DNA of 64,000 nucleotides, taken from Flavobacteriales bacterium (lineage in GTDB: Bacteria; Bacteroidota; Bacteroidia; Flavobacteriales; Flavobacteriaceae). Below the pieces are notes generated by a model. The model worked only from the letters and a program-made list of their open reading frames with translations. It was not told the DNA's origin and did not search any database. The stretch's first letter is position 1. The number at the start of each line of letters is the position of its first letter. The stretch lies in assembly GCA_013205245.1 (NCBI GenBank), contig JABMNH010000014.1, forward strand, positions 1 to 64,000, written 5' to 3'. The position numbers and the translations under genes were made by a program. This document shows, piece after piece, positions 29,280 through 39,754 of this stretch.

Positions 29280-31013
29280 ATGACTACATTTTCTGATCTT
29301 GGCTTACAAGACGACGTATTAAAAGCACTAACAGACTTAGGCTTTACTACACCAACACCAATCCAATTAAAAGCAATTCCGCATTTATTATCTTCAAAAC
29401 AAGATTTAAAAGCTTTTGCACAAACTGGTACTGGTAAAACAGCTGCATTTAGTTTGCCAATTATTAATCAAGTTGATATAAAACTGACAAAAACACAGGC
29501 CATAATTTTATCGCCTACAAGAGAATTAGCCATTCAGATTGCAAATAACATCAATGAATTTACAAAATACTTACCGAATTTAAAAACAGTTGCTGTTTAT
29601 GGTGGGGCTAATATTGACCTTCAAGTTAGAGGTTTAAGAAAAGGTGCACAAATAGTTGTAGGAACGCCTGGGCGTACTGTAGATTTAATTAAAAGACGTG
29701 TATTAAATTTAGAAACCATTAAATGGGTTGTTTTAGATGAAGCCGATGAAATGCTAAACATGGGCTTTAAAGATGAATTAGACCGCATCTTAGAAGCAAC
29801 ACCATCCGATAAGCAAACCCTTTTATTTTCGGCTACTTTCCCTAAAGAAGTAGATGCCATTGCCAGAAATTACATGAATAATTCCTTCGAAATTTCGGCT
29901 GGCAATAAAAATATAAGTACCGTAAATGTAAAACATCATGCTTACATTGTAGAAGAAAAAAACAGATATTCTGCGCTTAAAAGGATAACGGATTTTAATC
30001 CAGATATTTATGGTATTGTTTTTTGCAGAACGCGCGAAGAAACTAAAACTGTAGCCGAAAAACTTATTGCTGATGGTTATAGTGCCGATGCTTTACATGG
30101 CGATTTATCGCAACAACAACGCGATATGGTGATGCAAAAATTTAGAACAAAGCATTTACAATTGCTTATCGCTACAGATGTTGCCGCTAGAGGTTTAGAT
30201 GTTACTGATTTAACGCATGTAATTAACTATAAAATTCCAGATCAATACGAAGCTTATACACACAGAAGTGGACGTACAGGACGTGCCGGAAAAGAAGGTA
30301 TTTCTATAGTTATAGTTAACGGTAGAGAACGCAGTAAATTAAAATCTATAGAGCGCTTAATTTCAAAAACTTTTGAAGTTAAGACAATACCTAGCAGTAA
30401 AGATATTTGTGGAAACCAATTAATTAATCTTATAAATAAGGTTAAAGATGTTGATGTTAACGAAAGTGAAATTGAATCTTTCTTACCTAATATTTACAGC
30501 GAATTAGAATATTTAAGTCGCGAGGAACTTATTAAACGTTTTGTTTCTGTAGAGTTTAACCGCTTTTTATCTTATTACGAAAATGCTAAAGATATTAATG
30601 GAGATGCAAGTAAATCTGTTAAGAGAAAAGACGATGATAGTTATTCTCGTTACTACATAAACATTGGCCAGTTAGACGATTTAAACCCTGGTTCACTTAT
30701 TGGCATTATCAATAAAAATTTAAAACAAAGCAATTTTGGTATCGGACAAATTGAAATTTTAAAAAGTTTCTCTTTCTTTGAAATTGAAAAAAGTATTAGT
30801 GATTCTGATGTTGTTGAAGCTTTAAATAATAAAGATTTTAATAACAGAAAAATTAGCGTAGAGCTCACAACCAAACCAAAACAAAATTCTACCAGAGACA
30901 GAGGTGATAGACGCTCTAAATTTAAAGGTTCTAAACCCGATAAATCATCAGGTTTTAAACATGATCGATCTTCAGGGTTTAACAAACGAAAAAGTTCTTC
31001 TTCTAGAAGGTAA
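29280..31013 (+). CDS. DEAD-box ATP-dependent RNA helicase with DbpA-like RNA-binding domain
   Basis: A 577-residue RNA helicase acting in ribosome assembly or mRNA turnover. In order: the Q motif (GFTTPTPIQLKAIP), Walker A AQTGTGKT, PTRELA, DEADEML, SAT, and domain-2 motifs ATDVAARGLDV and HRSGRTGRAGKEG. From about residue 475 comes a DbpA/CsdA RNA-binding fold (YYINIGQLDDLNPGSLIGIIN), followed by a basic, Ser/Arg/Lys-rich disordered tail. The layout fits the DeaD/CshA group, but the exact orthologue is unclear. It converges on the HMG-CoA lyase gene with eight bases between stops. Confidence 0.93.
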   Translation: MTTFSDLGLQDDVLKALTDLGFTTPTPIQLKAIPHLLSSKQDLKAFAQTGTGKTAAFSLPIINQVDIKLTKTQAIILSPTRELAIQIANNINEFTKYLPNLKTVAVYGGANIDLQVRGLRKGAQIVVGTPGRTVDLIKRRVLNLETIKWVVLDEADEMLNMGFKDELDRILEATPSDKQTLLFSATFPKEVDAIARNYMNNSFEISAGNKNISTVNVKHHAYIVEEKNRYSALKRITDFNPDIYGIVFCRTREETKTVAEKLIADGYSADALHGDLSQQQRDMVMQKFRTKHLQLLIATDVAARGLDVTDLTHVINYKIPDQYEAYTHRSGRTGRAGKEGISIVIVNGRERSKLKSIERLISKTFEVKTIPSSKDICGNQLINLINKVKDVDVNESEIESFLPNIYSELEYLSREELIKRFVSVEFNRFLSYYENAKDINGDASKSVKRKDDDSYSRYYINIGQLDDLNPGSLIGIINKNLKQSNFGIGQIEILKSFSFFEIEKSISDSDVVEALNNKDFNNRKISVELTTKPKQNSTRDRGDRRSKFKGSKPDKSSGFKHDRSSGFNKRKSSSSRR

Positions 31014-31021
31014 TTACACTT

Positions 31022-31882
31022 TTAATAGTTTAGAAAAACTTTTTGTGCCTCATTATAAACAGCTTCAAACTTAGTCTGATTTATATTGGTAGCTATCTTT
31101 TGTTGGCCAAAATAATTTACCATTTGTTCGGTTGGCATATTGCCTGTAAGTTCATCTGTTGCCATAGGGCAACCACCAAAACCTAATAGCGCACCATCAA
31201 ATCGGCGGCAGCCAGATGTGTAAGCCGCCTCAATTTTATCTTGCCATGTTGTTGGTGTGGTGTGCAAATGTGCCCCAAATTCAATTTTAGGATACAACGG
31301 AATTAAATTTTTAAAAAGATATGAAATAGTCTTAGCATCTGAAGTGCCTATAGTATCAGACAGAGATAATATTTTAACACCCATATTGGCGAGTTTATCT
31401 GTCCATTTAGCAACAATATCAACATTCCACGGATCACCATAAGGATTTCCAAATCCCATAGAAAGATACGCCACAACTTCTTTATTTGTTTTTGTTGCAA
31501 TAGATAAGATGCTTTCCAAAATTTTCAAAGACTCAATTCTTGTTTTACTAGTATTCCGCATTTGAAAATTTTCTGAAATAGAAAAAGGATAGCCTAAAAA
31601 ATCAATTTCATCAAAACAAGAAGCTTCTTGAGCCCCACGCACATTGGCCACAATGGCTAATAATTTACTTGAAGTTTTTGTTAAATCTAATTTAGATAGT
31701 ACAGCCGCCGTATCTCGCATTTGCGGAATCGCTTTAGGCGATACAAAACTGCCAAAATCTATGGTATCAAAACCAATTTGTAAAAGCTTGTTAATATAGT
31801 TTGCCTTTACAGATGTATCTATAAAGGACTTTATGCCTTGCATGGCATCTCTAGGACATTCTATTAACTTAACGGATTTCAT
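31022..31882 (-). CDS. mvaB: Hydroxymethylglutaryl-CoA lyase
   Basis: A 286-residue TIM-barrel enzyme of the HMGL family that cleaves HMG-CoA to acetyl-CoA and acetoacetate, the last step of leucine degradation. The conserved metal-binding HxH appears as EFGAHLHTTP. The active-site loop cysteine is in LGFGGCPMATDELTGNMPTE, and SLSDTIGTSD is also typical. The N terminus ECPRDAMQGIK takes the place of the more usual VGPRDGLQ, a mild variation that keeps the catalytic Arg-Asp pair. Confidence 0.9.
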   Translation of the reverse strand: MKSVKLIECPRDAMQGIKSFIDTSVKANYINKLLQIGFDTIDFGSFVSPKAIPQMRDTAAVLSKLDLTKTSSKLLAIVANVRGAQEASCFDEIDFLGYPFSISENFQMRNTSKTRIESLKILESILSIATKTNKEVVAYLSMGFGNPYGDPWNVDIVAKWTDKLANMGVKILSLSDTIGTSDAKTISYLFKNLIPLYPKIEFGAHLHTTPTTWQDKIEAAYTSGCRRFDGALLGFGGCPMATDELTGNMPTEQMVNYFGQQKIATNINQTKFEAVYNEAQKVFLNY

Positions 31883-31892
31883 AAAAGCAGTT

Positions 31893-31900
31893 CAAATATA
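31893..31900 (-). promoter_or_regulatory. -7 promoter element for mvaB
   Basis: The minus strand reads TATATTTG, an exact match, ten bases before the ATG. The leader would be only a few bases. Confidence 0.45.
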
Positions 31901-31926
31901 CAAAGAACCACGTTCATATAAGGCAA

Positions 31927-31957
31927 AAAAAAAATCCTGCAAAAGCAGGATTTTTTT
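31927..31957 (-). terminator. Terminator of the pfkA-gap operon
   Basis: ATCCTGC (31934-31940), an AAAA loop and GCAGGAT (31945-31951) form a perfect seven-pair stem. The minus strand continues into ten T, 20 bases after the gap stop codon. Confidence 0.85.
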
Positions 31958-31973
31958 CTTTAACTAACAAATA

Positions 31974-32981
<1,008 letters not shown>

Positions 32982-32988
32982 TTAAATT

Positions 32989-33972
32989 TTAAACAGACAT
33001 GATGTCTGACACTCTTATTAATTCTTTATTTATTTCATGATGTCCTTTTAAAGCTTCTTCAATAGGACAACTTTCTATTTTTGTATTTACAATACCTACC
33101 ATTAGATTTGAATGGCCATCTAATAATAATTCTACAGCTTTCACACCCAATCTGCTTGCTAAAACGCGGTCAAAACAAGAAGGCGCACCACCGCGTTGCA
33201 TATGTCCTAAAACAGAAACACGCACATCGTATTCTGGTAAATGCTCTTCTACATAATCACGTAATTCGAAAACATTTTTCCCCAGTTTATCGCCTTCGGC
33301 AATAACAACTATACTCGAAGATTTACCAGCACGTTTACTTCTTTTTAACGAATCTAATAATCGTTCTAAACCTAAATTTTCTTCGGGTATTAAAATTTCT
33401 TCAGCTCCAGCGCCAATACCTGCATTTAGAGCAATAAATCCAGCATCTCTGCCCATTACTTCTACAAAAAACAAACGGTTATGCGAACTGGCTGTATCTC
33501 TAATTTTATCTATAACTTCTACAACGGTATTTAATGCTGTATCGTAACCAATGGTATAATCTGTGCCAAAAATATCGTTATCGATAGTGCCTGGAATACC
33601 AATTAAAGGGAAATTATATTCTTTGTTAAAAATAAGCCCTCCTGTAAAAGAACCATCTCCACCAATAAGGATAAGACCATCTATTTCTGCTGCAATAAGG
33701 TTATCATAGGCCTTTTTTCTACCAGCCTCTGTTCTAAACTCATTAGAACGTGCCGATTTAAGCATGGTGCCGCCTTTGTTAATAATACTGCTCACACTTC
33801 TGGCACTCATAGGTACAAAATCGCCTTCAATAAGACCTTGGTAACCTCTAAAAACGCCAATACAGTCTATTCTGTAATACGCACAAGTTCTAACAACTGA
33901 GCGAATGGCAGCATTCATACCGGGGGCATCGCCTCCAGATGTTAAAACAGCTATTTTTTTAATTTTTTTCAT
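32989..33972 (-). CDS. pfkA: ATP-dependent 6-phosphofructokinase
   Basis: A 327-residue PfkA that phosphorylates fructose-6-phosphate, the committing step of glycolysis. Motifs are TSGGDAPGMNAAIRS (ATP loop), IGGDGSFTGG, the catalytic PGTIDNDI and the substrate loop VEVMGRDAGFIAL. GGDG followed by Ser fits an ATP-dependent rather than a PPi-dependent enzyme. I use the ATG at 33972 because the -7 box at 33988-33995 overlaps the earlier ATG of the frame. A LacI-type palindrome lies about 65 bases upstream. Confidence 0.96.
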   Translation of the reverse strand: MKKIKKIAVLTSGGDAPGMNAAIRSVVRTCAYYRIDCIGVFRGYQGLIEGDFVPMSARSVSSIINKGGTMLKSARSNEFRTEAGRKKAYDNLIAAEIDGLILIGGDGSFTGGLIFNKEYNFPLIGIPGTIDNDIFGTDYTIGYDTALNTVVEVIDKIRDTASSHNRLFFVEVMGRDAGFIALNAGIGAGAEEILIPEENLGLERLLDSLKRSKRAGKSSSIVVIAEGDKLGKNVFELRDYVEEHLPEYDVRVSVLGHMQRGGAPSCFDRVLASRLGVKAVELLLDGHSNLMVGIVNTKIESCPIEEALKGHHEINKELIRVSDIMSV

Positions 33973-33987
33973 TTTAAATTGAGTTTT

Positions 33988-33995
33988 CAAATTTA
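33988..33995 (-). promoter_or_regulatory. -7 promoter element for pfkA-gap
   Basis: The minus strand reads TAAATTTG, an exact match, 15 bases before the ATG at 33972. It covers the alternative upstream start codon at 33990. Confidence 0.5.
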
Positions 33996-34037
33996 CAAAT
34001 AAACTTCATCTATACTACGTGATGTAAACGATTTATA

Positions 34038-34051
34038 CGAAATCGTTTTCG
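34038..34051. promoter_or_regulatory. Putative LacI/GalR-type operator upstream of pfkA-gap
   Basis: CGAAATCGTTTTCG is a near-perfect palindrome (reverse complement CGAAAACGATTTCG) centred on CG, the form of LacI-family operators. It differs at one base from the site at 12335 beside pta and hutI, and has the same orientation relative to pta and pfkA. Its left part also belongs to an 8-base inverted repeat, AACGATTT/AAATCGTT (34027-34047). Confidence 0.45.
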
Positions 34052-34152
34052 CATACATTACAACTTCTAACAACTTGATTTTATTTTTATTACAGTCGTA
34101 AAATCAAAAGTTACTTTACTTGACAAATCAAGATAAATCTGAAGTGAATTTT

Positions 34153-37100
34153 TTAAAGGCTCATTTTTTTGGGAATTGAGTCTTTTTGTTTGGTGTTAAA
34201 ATTTAAGAGCTTATTTTTTAGCTTAAGACTGTCTTTTTTAATTTGTTTTTCCTTCTTTTTTAATTTTTTAAATAAATCTTTCGCATTGTTAAATTCTATT
34301 TTATAAGACAAGCCTAAGCCTTGTGTGTATCCCTCTTCATCGGCAACAGCAAACTGAATTTCGTTTTGACGATTAAAAATACGGCCTTGCAGACTTTCTG
34401 ATTTATTTAAAGGCATGGCAATTTCTACTTCGCCAACCACGTTTGATTGTGTTTTTGAACCAACAGGTACACCTACTTTTCCGTTAATTGTGAATTTTTT
34501 ACTGATTTTTAAAGAGCCTGAAACCTCAAGCTGATCATCAGTTTTTAAATTGTTTAATTTATTGCCAACATCGTAATTTACGCCTATCTGAAATCTGTTG
34601 CCTTCTTTATTTAAAATATCAGATAAAATACTAGAAATACGCTCAGAGAGTGTACCAGTTAAAGCTGCGTTACTGTCGAAATTATAATTGTCTTGATTAA
34701 AAAACATCCCTGTAGCTAACAACGAGAAAAACTGTGTCATTTTTTTATCATTATCACTCAATTTAAACTGTAATTCTCCATTAACTGTAGAACTTGCATT
34801 TGGTATTTTAACGTCAAAATCTATATTAGATTCATACAATTTTCCTTTTATTTTGGTAATTAAGTCAACATCTACATTACGTGTGCCTCTAACATTTTCA
34901 AGAAGAACCGAAGGGTTGGCTTTGGTGTGATAAATGGCCTCTATATCTAGATCGGCGTTATAAGGATTCCCTGTCCAATTTATAGTTCCTCCTTTGTTTA
35001 CATCAAACGATTTATTGATAACATTTTTGAATTGATAAATGCCATTATCTACTATAAAATTACCAAACATGGTAAAATTACCGTTGGTATTTATATTGAT
35101 TTGTAAGTTTCCGTCGCCACTACCTTTTAAAATACTGCCTGTCTTTTTATCAATAACAATTTGGGCTACAGCATCTTTGGTAACATCTAAATTAAATTTT
35201 ATATTTAAACCCTGTAATTCGCCTAAAATAACGTCTTCTAAAGCACGGTTTTTATTTGGATTTGTCTCTTTATTTACAAAATGAATAAGGCTTGAATTGT
35301 CTATAGATCTTACATCGCTTAGCGGAATAATAAATTTTGTACCAGCATTAGTTTTGCCATTAACATCAATTAATAAATTGTCTGTAATACCCGTAATTGT
35401 AGCGACTCCATTTATAAAACCAGTGCCATAATACAAGGTCTCATCATCTTCTAAAGTATTTAACACCAGTAAATTATCGGTTGTTAATTTTAAATCTAAA
35501 AACCATTTCTTAAAATACTCATGAGATATGGTTCCTGTTAAATTAGCTTCGGTGTTATATGTTTCATCAACTAAAGTTGTTGGTAAAAACTCAAAAGTGT
35601 GTTTGTATAACTTCACTTTTGGTTCTCCCTTGAAATGATAATCTACATTAATATAAGGGAATTTTAATCCTGCTTTTTGCAATACCAAATCACCATCAAT
35701 ATACGGATTTTCAAGATTGCCTGTAACTTTGGCTTGACCAGTTGCAAAACCACGAATATTTGATAAAACATTTTCGCCTAACGGACTAAAAGCATTTAAT
35801 TTAAATTTATTTAAAATGATGTCCATATCTAATGTTGGTTTATCTAGTGATAAATCAACTTGACCTTTTGCGTATAAACTTCGCACATCATTCCGATTTA
35901 TAAGAAGATTTAGCTCATATTTTTTAAAGGTATTAAAACCTTGAGCGTTAAAAATAACATTGCCTTGATAAGAATTATTTACCACAAAATCGTCTATAGT
36001 AACATCGGTAATTGGCATCAATAGTCCTTTTATCTGCTTATAATTTAGGTTTCCGTTTATAACCCCTTTTAAAGACAAACTATCAATTTTTGGGGTAATA
36101 TTTTCTAAAGCTACATTCTTTAAATTGAGCTGAATGTCTTTTGTGTCTTTTCCAGAAATAAAACCAGCAACATCTGCTTTTTGAATGCCAGACTGTAAAT
36201 CTATTTTCACAATTTCGAAAGCTTTAAAATCATCATCAAAGATTATTTTATTGGCTTTATTATTTGTTGGGTTTAATTGCCAATTAATATTCTTAATATT
36301 TACCGAAGATTTTTTAACACCAAAAACAGATTTGCCATTTGCCATTTTAGTATTATACATACTCAAACTGTATTTTTCTGACAAAGAATCGCCTCCATAA
36401 AAATCGGTTCTTAAAAACAATGTGTCTTTTAACTTTACATTTACCAAGTTTATTTTAGACACATTATAATAAGTCGAATTTATTTTAGAAACTGTAAGTA
36501 ATGTGTTGAATAAAGGGTTTTTATTATCTACTTGCAGATTAATATCTTCTATTGTGTTTTTAAATAAATCTAATTGTGGTGATTTAAAATTGAGCGAAAA
36601 ACTGTTATTACTTGTGGCTAAACTTCCTTTTAAAAATGTATTTGGTGCTACTTTTATCTCAGGATAAAAAACCTCAATAATTTTATTATAAATTTTAAAA
36701 TTATAGCTCAAATCCTGATTAGGTGTCACTGCTTTAAAATTGTATTTTGACAATAAGCTCCCCAATCCGTTCTTAACCAAATCTGGCAGTTCTCTAAGTT
36801 TAAAATCGCCCTTGAGTTTGCCACTAATAATATCGGTAGAATTGATATCAATTGTTCTAATTTTATCTTCAAAATTTGATCCTATAACAAAATCTTTGAA
36901 AAAATAAATGTTCTCTAAATTTGTATAAGATGCATCATTAAATTTAATCTGTCCTTCTAATTCATCAAGTGTATTGCCTTTAAAATCAAAAGAAATACCG
37001 CCTTTTAAAATAGAAACAGCATCCTTTTTAAATAAGTTGAGCTCGTTAAAATTGGCATAATTAACATCCGTTTTAAAATTATATACATTTTGTTTTTTAG

Positions 37101-38643
37101 AAAAATCGGCTATGCCATTTAAAGTTAGCTTTAAATTAGGGTCGGCAGCAATAAGATTCCCTTGAAATTTATTGTATTTATAAACGCCATCAACCGAAAT
37201 GTCTTTATAAGTATAAGCTTTATATTGATGTTTAGAAATTTTAGCCTTAAAAGCTGTGTTTAATTTATCTCTTGTAAAACCCTGCCCATTTATATAAGAC
37301 TGCATGCTAAAATCACCCACCAAAGAATCTTTAACTATTTTACCTAAGTTAAAATTTTTAAGTCCAAGTGTGCCTTTATATTTTATAAAATCAACATTTT
37401 CAATATCATCAAAATCCATATTAAGATTTATAAAACCAATATCTGAACTAATTTGACTTTGGGTTTTAATACTTGTTCTGGTAATATCTGTTTTACCTTT
37501 TACAGAAAAATTACCCAGCTCCTCTGAAGCATCAGGTAAATTTGATCCTAACAAACCCGGTAGTAATTTTTTTAGCTGATTGGCATTGGCAGACAACTTC
37601 TTAATATCGGTTTCTAATTTAAAAGGCGCAACATCCTTAAAAGAATTTATAAGATGCATATGCCCTTCTATCTCAACATCTGTACTTGTAGAAGCTTGTA
37701 AATTATTTAATTTAAAATCGTTTAAAGTGCCTTGCATATCCGAGGTCAAAATAATATGTTCTTTGCCATCTAAACCATCGTAAAAATGTTTTAAATCTTG
37801 AACTGATAATGATGATTTTCTAAAAACTGCTTTAATCTGAACACTGTCATAAAAATATTTTAAATTTTCTCGCTTGTAAGAAAAATCCATATCCATTGAC
37901 ACTGTAGAAGTTTTTGTTTTAATCTTTGAATTATGGAATTGCATACCGTTTAAGGCATAATCAAAGTCAGTGTCAAACTGAATAACATTTAATCCATGGT
38001 CTTCTAAAAATTGTAAATGGCGGATTTTAGCAGAGACATTCGGCCCTTGAATTTTAAAAGCATTTAAATCGCCTTTTAAATCTTTGTAAAATGCCAATGG
38101 TTTTTCACTAAAATTAAAATCGTATAAATAAAAATTACCACTAGTTAAATTGATTTTATTAGCTATCAATAAAAACTCCGAGGGCTTTCCTGTAGGTACT
38201 TCATCATCAAACTTTTCTACAAAAATGCTGATATTATCATTGGTTTCTCCTTTATACGTCACCATTTTAGAGTTGACGCCGCTCATCTTTACATCATCAA
38301 AAAGAATCTTATTATTATAAGCTTTTTTATAACTAAAAATAGATGTGCTAAAATTCTCAACATCAATCATTGGTTCTTGATGGTGGTCTTTTATATGAAT
38401 TCCTTTTAACTGAATTTTACCCAAATAAGATAAATCTACTTTATCAATTAAAATATTGGTTTTGTAAGATGTGTTTAAATCCTTTGTTACAATTAAGGCC
38501 AAATAGGTTTGTACAGCTGAAATTGAAAATAATATAACAGCTAAGACAAAACTAATCATAAGTCCTAACAACAACCTAAACCCTATTTTTTTTATACGTT
38601 TAATACGCTTAAATATTTTACATTTGTAAGCGTAAAAGTACAT
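34153..38643 (-). CDS. tamB: TamB/AsmA-like translocation and assembly module protein
   Basis: A very large envelope protein of about 1,496 residues. One transmembrane anchor (about residues 20-45, FRLLLGLMISFVLAVILFSIS) follows a basic N terminus. The rest is repetitive beta-rich sequence expected to form a long hydrophobic groove in the periplasm. The TamB C-terminal domain (DUF490) covers roughly the last 400 residues. TamB-like proteins move phospholipids to, and help assemble, the outer membrane. I chose the ATG at 38643 over the GTG at 38655. It diverges from tsaD, whose -7 box lies inside the start of this gene. No TamA gene is adjacent. Confidence 0.88.
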   Translation of the reverse strand: MYFYAYKCKIFKRIKRIKKIGFRLLLGLMISFVLAVILFSISAVQTYLALIVTKDLNTSYKTNILIDKVDLSYLGKIQLKGIHIKDHHQEPMIDVENFSTSIFSYKKAYNNKILFDDVKMSGVNSKMVTYKGETNDNISIFVEKFDDEVPTGKPSEFLLIANKINLTSGNFYLYDFNFSEKPLAFYKDLKGDLNAFKIQGPNVSAKIRHLQFLEDHGLNVIQFDTDFDYALNGMQFHNSKIKTKTSTVSMDMDFSYKRENLKYFYDSVQIKAVFRKSSLSVQDLKHFYDGLDGKEHIILTSDMQGTLNDFKLNNLQASTSTDVEIEGHMHLINSFKDVAPFKLETDIKKLSANANQLKKLLPGLLGSNLPDASEELGNFSVKGKTDITRTSIKTQSQISSDIGFINLNMDFDDIENVDFIKYKGTLGLKNFNLGKIVKDSLVGDFSMQSYINGQGFTRDKLNTAFKAKISKHQYKAYTYKDISVDGVYKYNKFQGNLIAADPNLKLTLNGIADFSKKQNVYNFKTDVNYANFNELNLFKKDAVSILKGGISFDFKGNTLDELEGQIKFNDASYTNLENIYFFKDFVIGSNFEDKIRTIDINSTDIISGKLKGDFKLRELPDLVKNGLGSLLSKYNFKAVTPNQDLSYNFKIYNKIIEVFYPEIKVAPNTFLKGSLATSNNSFSLNFKSPQLDLFKNTIEDINLQVDNKNPLFNTLLTVSKINSTYYNVSKINLVNVKLKDTLFLRTDFYGGDSLSEKYSLSMYNTKMANGKSVFGVKKSSVNIKNINWQLNPTNNKANKIIFDDDFKAFEIVKIDLQSGIQKADVAGFISGKDTKDIQLNLKNVALENITPKIDSLSLKGVINGNLNYKQIKGLLMPITDVTIDDFVVNNSYQGNVIFNAQGFNTFKKYELNLLINRNDVRSLYAKGQVDLSLDKPTLDMDIILNKFKLNAFSPLGENVLSNIRGFATGQAKVTGNLENPYIDGDLVLQKAGLKFPYINVDYHFKGEPKVKLYKHTFEFLPTTLVDETYNTEANLTGTISHEYFKKWFLDLKLTTDNLLVLNTLEDDETLYYGTGFINGVATITGITDNLLIDVNGKTNAGTKFIIPLSDVRSIDNSSLIHFVNKETNPNKNRALEDVILGELQGLNIKFNLDVTKDAVAQIVIDKKTGSILKGSGDGNLQININTNGNFTMFGNFIVDNGIYQFKNVINKSFDVNKGGTINWTGNPYNADLDIEAIYHTKANPSVLLENVRGTRNVDVDLITKIKGKLYESNIDFDVKIPNASSTVNGELQFKLSDNDKKMTQFFSLLATGMFFNQDNYNFDSNAALTGTLSERISSILSDILNKEGNRFQIGVNYDVGNKLNNLKTDDQLEVSGSLKISKKFTINGKVGVPVGSKTQSNVVGEVEIAMPLNKSESLQGRIFNRQNEIQFAVADEEGYTQGLGLSYKIEFNNAKDLFKKLKKKEKQIKKDSLKLKNKLLNFNTKQKDSIPKKMSL
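38619..38626 (+). promoter_or_regulatory. -7 promoter element for tsaD, inside the tamB start
   Basis: TACATTTG is an exact match on the plus strand. It lies within the first codons of the divergent tamB gene and about 80 bases before the tsaD ATG. Confidence 0.4.
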
Positions 38644-38705
38644 TTTTCGTGCCACATTCTCAAAAAAGAAATTGGCCTTTCAAAATGCCTTTAACCAACT
38701 ATAAA

Positions 38706-39731
38706 ATGCAAGAAAAACCTGTTTACATATTGGCTATAGAATCTTCTTGCGATGATACTGGTGCTGCTGTTTTATGCAATAACAAGGTATTATCTAATGT
38801 TATAGCTGGTCAAGAAATTCACGCAAAATATGGTGGTGTTGTTCCAGAACTGGCCTCAAGAGCGCACCAACAAAACATCGTTCCAGTAGTTGCCCAAGCT
38901 ATAAAAGAATCGGGTATTTCTAAAAATCAGCTTGACGCGATAGCTTTTACCCAAGGTCCAGGTTTAATGGGCTCTCTTTTGGTAGGCGTTTCATTTGCAA
39001 AAAGTTTGGCTATGGCATTAAACATTCCGTTGCTTGCCATAAACCACATGCAAGCACATGTATTGGCACATTTTATTGAATATGAAAATTCTAAAATTCC
39101 CACTTTCTCTTTTTTATGTTTAACCATCAGTGGTGGGCATACACAAATTGTTAAACTAACAGACTATTTTAGTTTTGAAATTTTAGGACAAACTATTGAT
39201 GATGCCGTAGGTGAAGCCTTTGATAAATCGGCAAAAATTTTGGGTTTAGATTATCCTGGCGGCCCATTTGTAGATAAATACGCCCAATTTGGAAACCCAT
39301 TATCTTTTAAATTCCCATATCCTAAAACTAAAAATCCTTTAGATTTTAGCTTTAGTGGATTAAAAACGGCTGTTTTATATTTTATTCAGAAAAAAGTAAA
39401 AGAAAACCCCGATTTTATCACACAAAATCGTGATGATATTTGTGCTTCAATTCAGCATACCATTATTAATATTTTAATGACAAAACTGGAATTGGCAGTA
39501 ACACAAACAGGTATAAAGCAAGTAGCCATTGCAGGAGGTGTGTCGGCAAATTCGGGCATAAGAAAAGCTTTACAACAAGCCGAAACTGATTTAGGCTGGC
39601 AGTGTTTTGTGCCAAAATTTGAATATACCACAGACAATGCAGCTATGATTGGTATTGCTGGTTATTATGCGTATTTACAAAATAATTTTGCCGCGAATGA
39701 CAGTGTTGCAAAAGCACGCATGACATTATAA
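38706..39731 (+). CDS. tsaD: tRNA N6-adenosine threonylcarbamoyltransferase
   Basis: A 341-residue ASKHA-fold protein that, with TsaB and TsaE, transfers the threonylcarbamoyl group to A37 of ANN-decoding tRNAs. It shows AIESSCDDT at the N terminus, the metal-binding NHMQAHVLAH, LTISGGHTQ, the nucleotide segment FDKSAKILGLDYPGGP and the C-terminal GGVSANSGIR and TDNAAMIG. The frame is open upstream to 38649, but only MQEKPVYILAIESS at 38706 gives the family N terminus. The M1 peptidase gene follows after 23 bases. Confidence 0.96.
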   Translation: MQEKPVYILAIESSCDDTGAAVLCNNKVLSNVIAGQEIHAKYGGVVPELASRAHQQNIVPVVAQAIKESGISKNQLDAIAFTQGPGLMGSLLVGVSFAKSLAMALNIPLLAINHMQAHVLAHFIEYENSKIPTFSFLCLTISGGHTQIVKLTDYFSFEILGQTIDDAVGEAFDKSAKILGLDYPGGPFVDKYAQFGNPLSFKFPYPKTKNPLDFSFSGLKTAVLYFIQKKVKENPDFITQNRDDICASIQHTIINILMTKLELAVTQTGIKQVAIAGGVSANSGIRKALQQAETDLGWQCFVPKFEYTTDNAAMIGIAGYYAYLQNNFAANDSVAKARMTL

Positions 39732-39754
39732 TTAACACTTAACTTTCTTACAAC

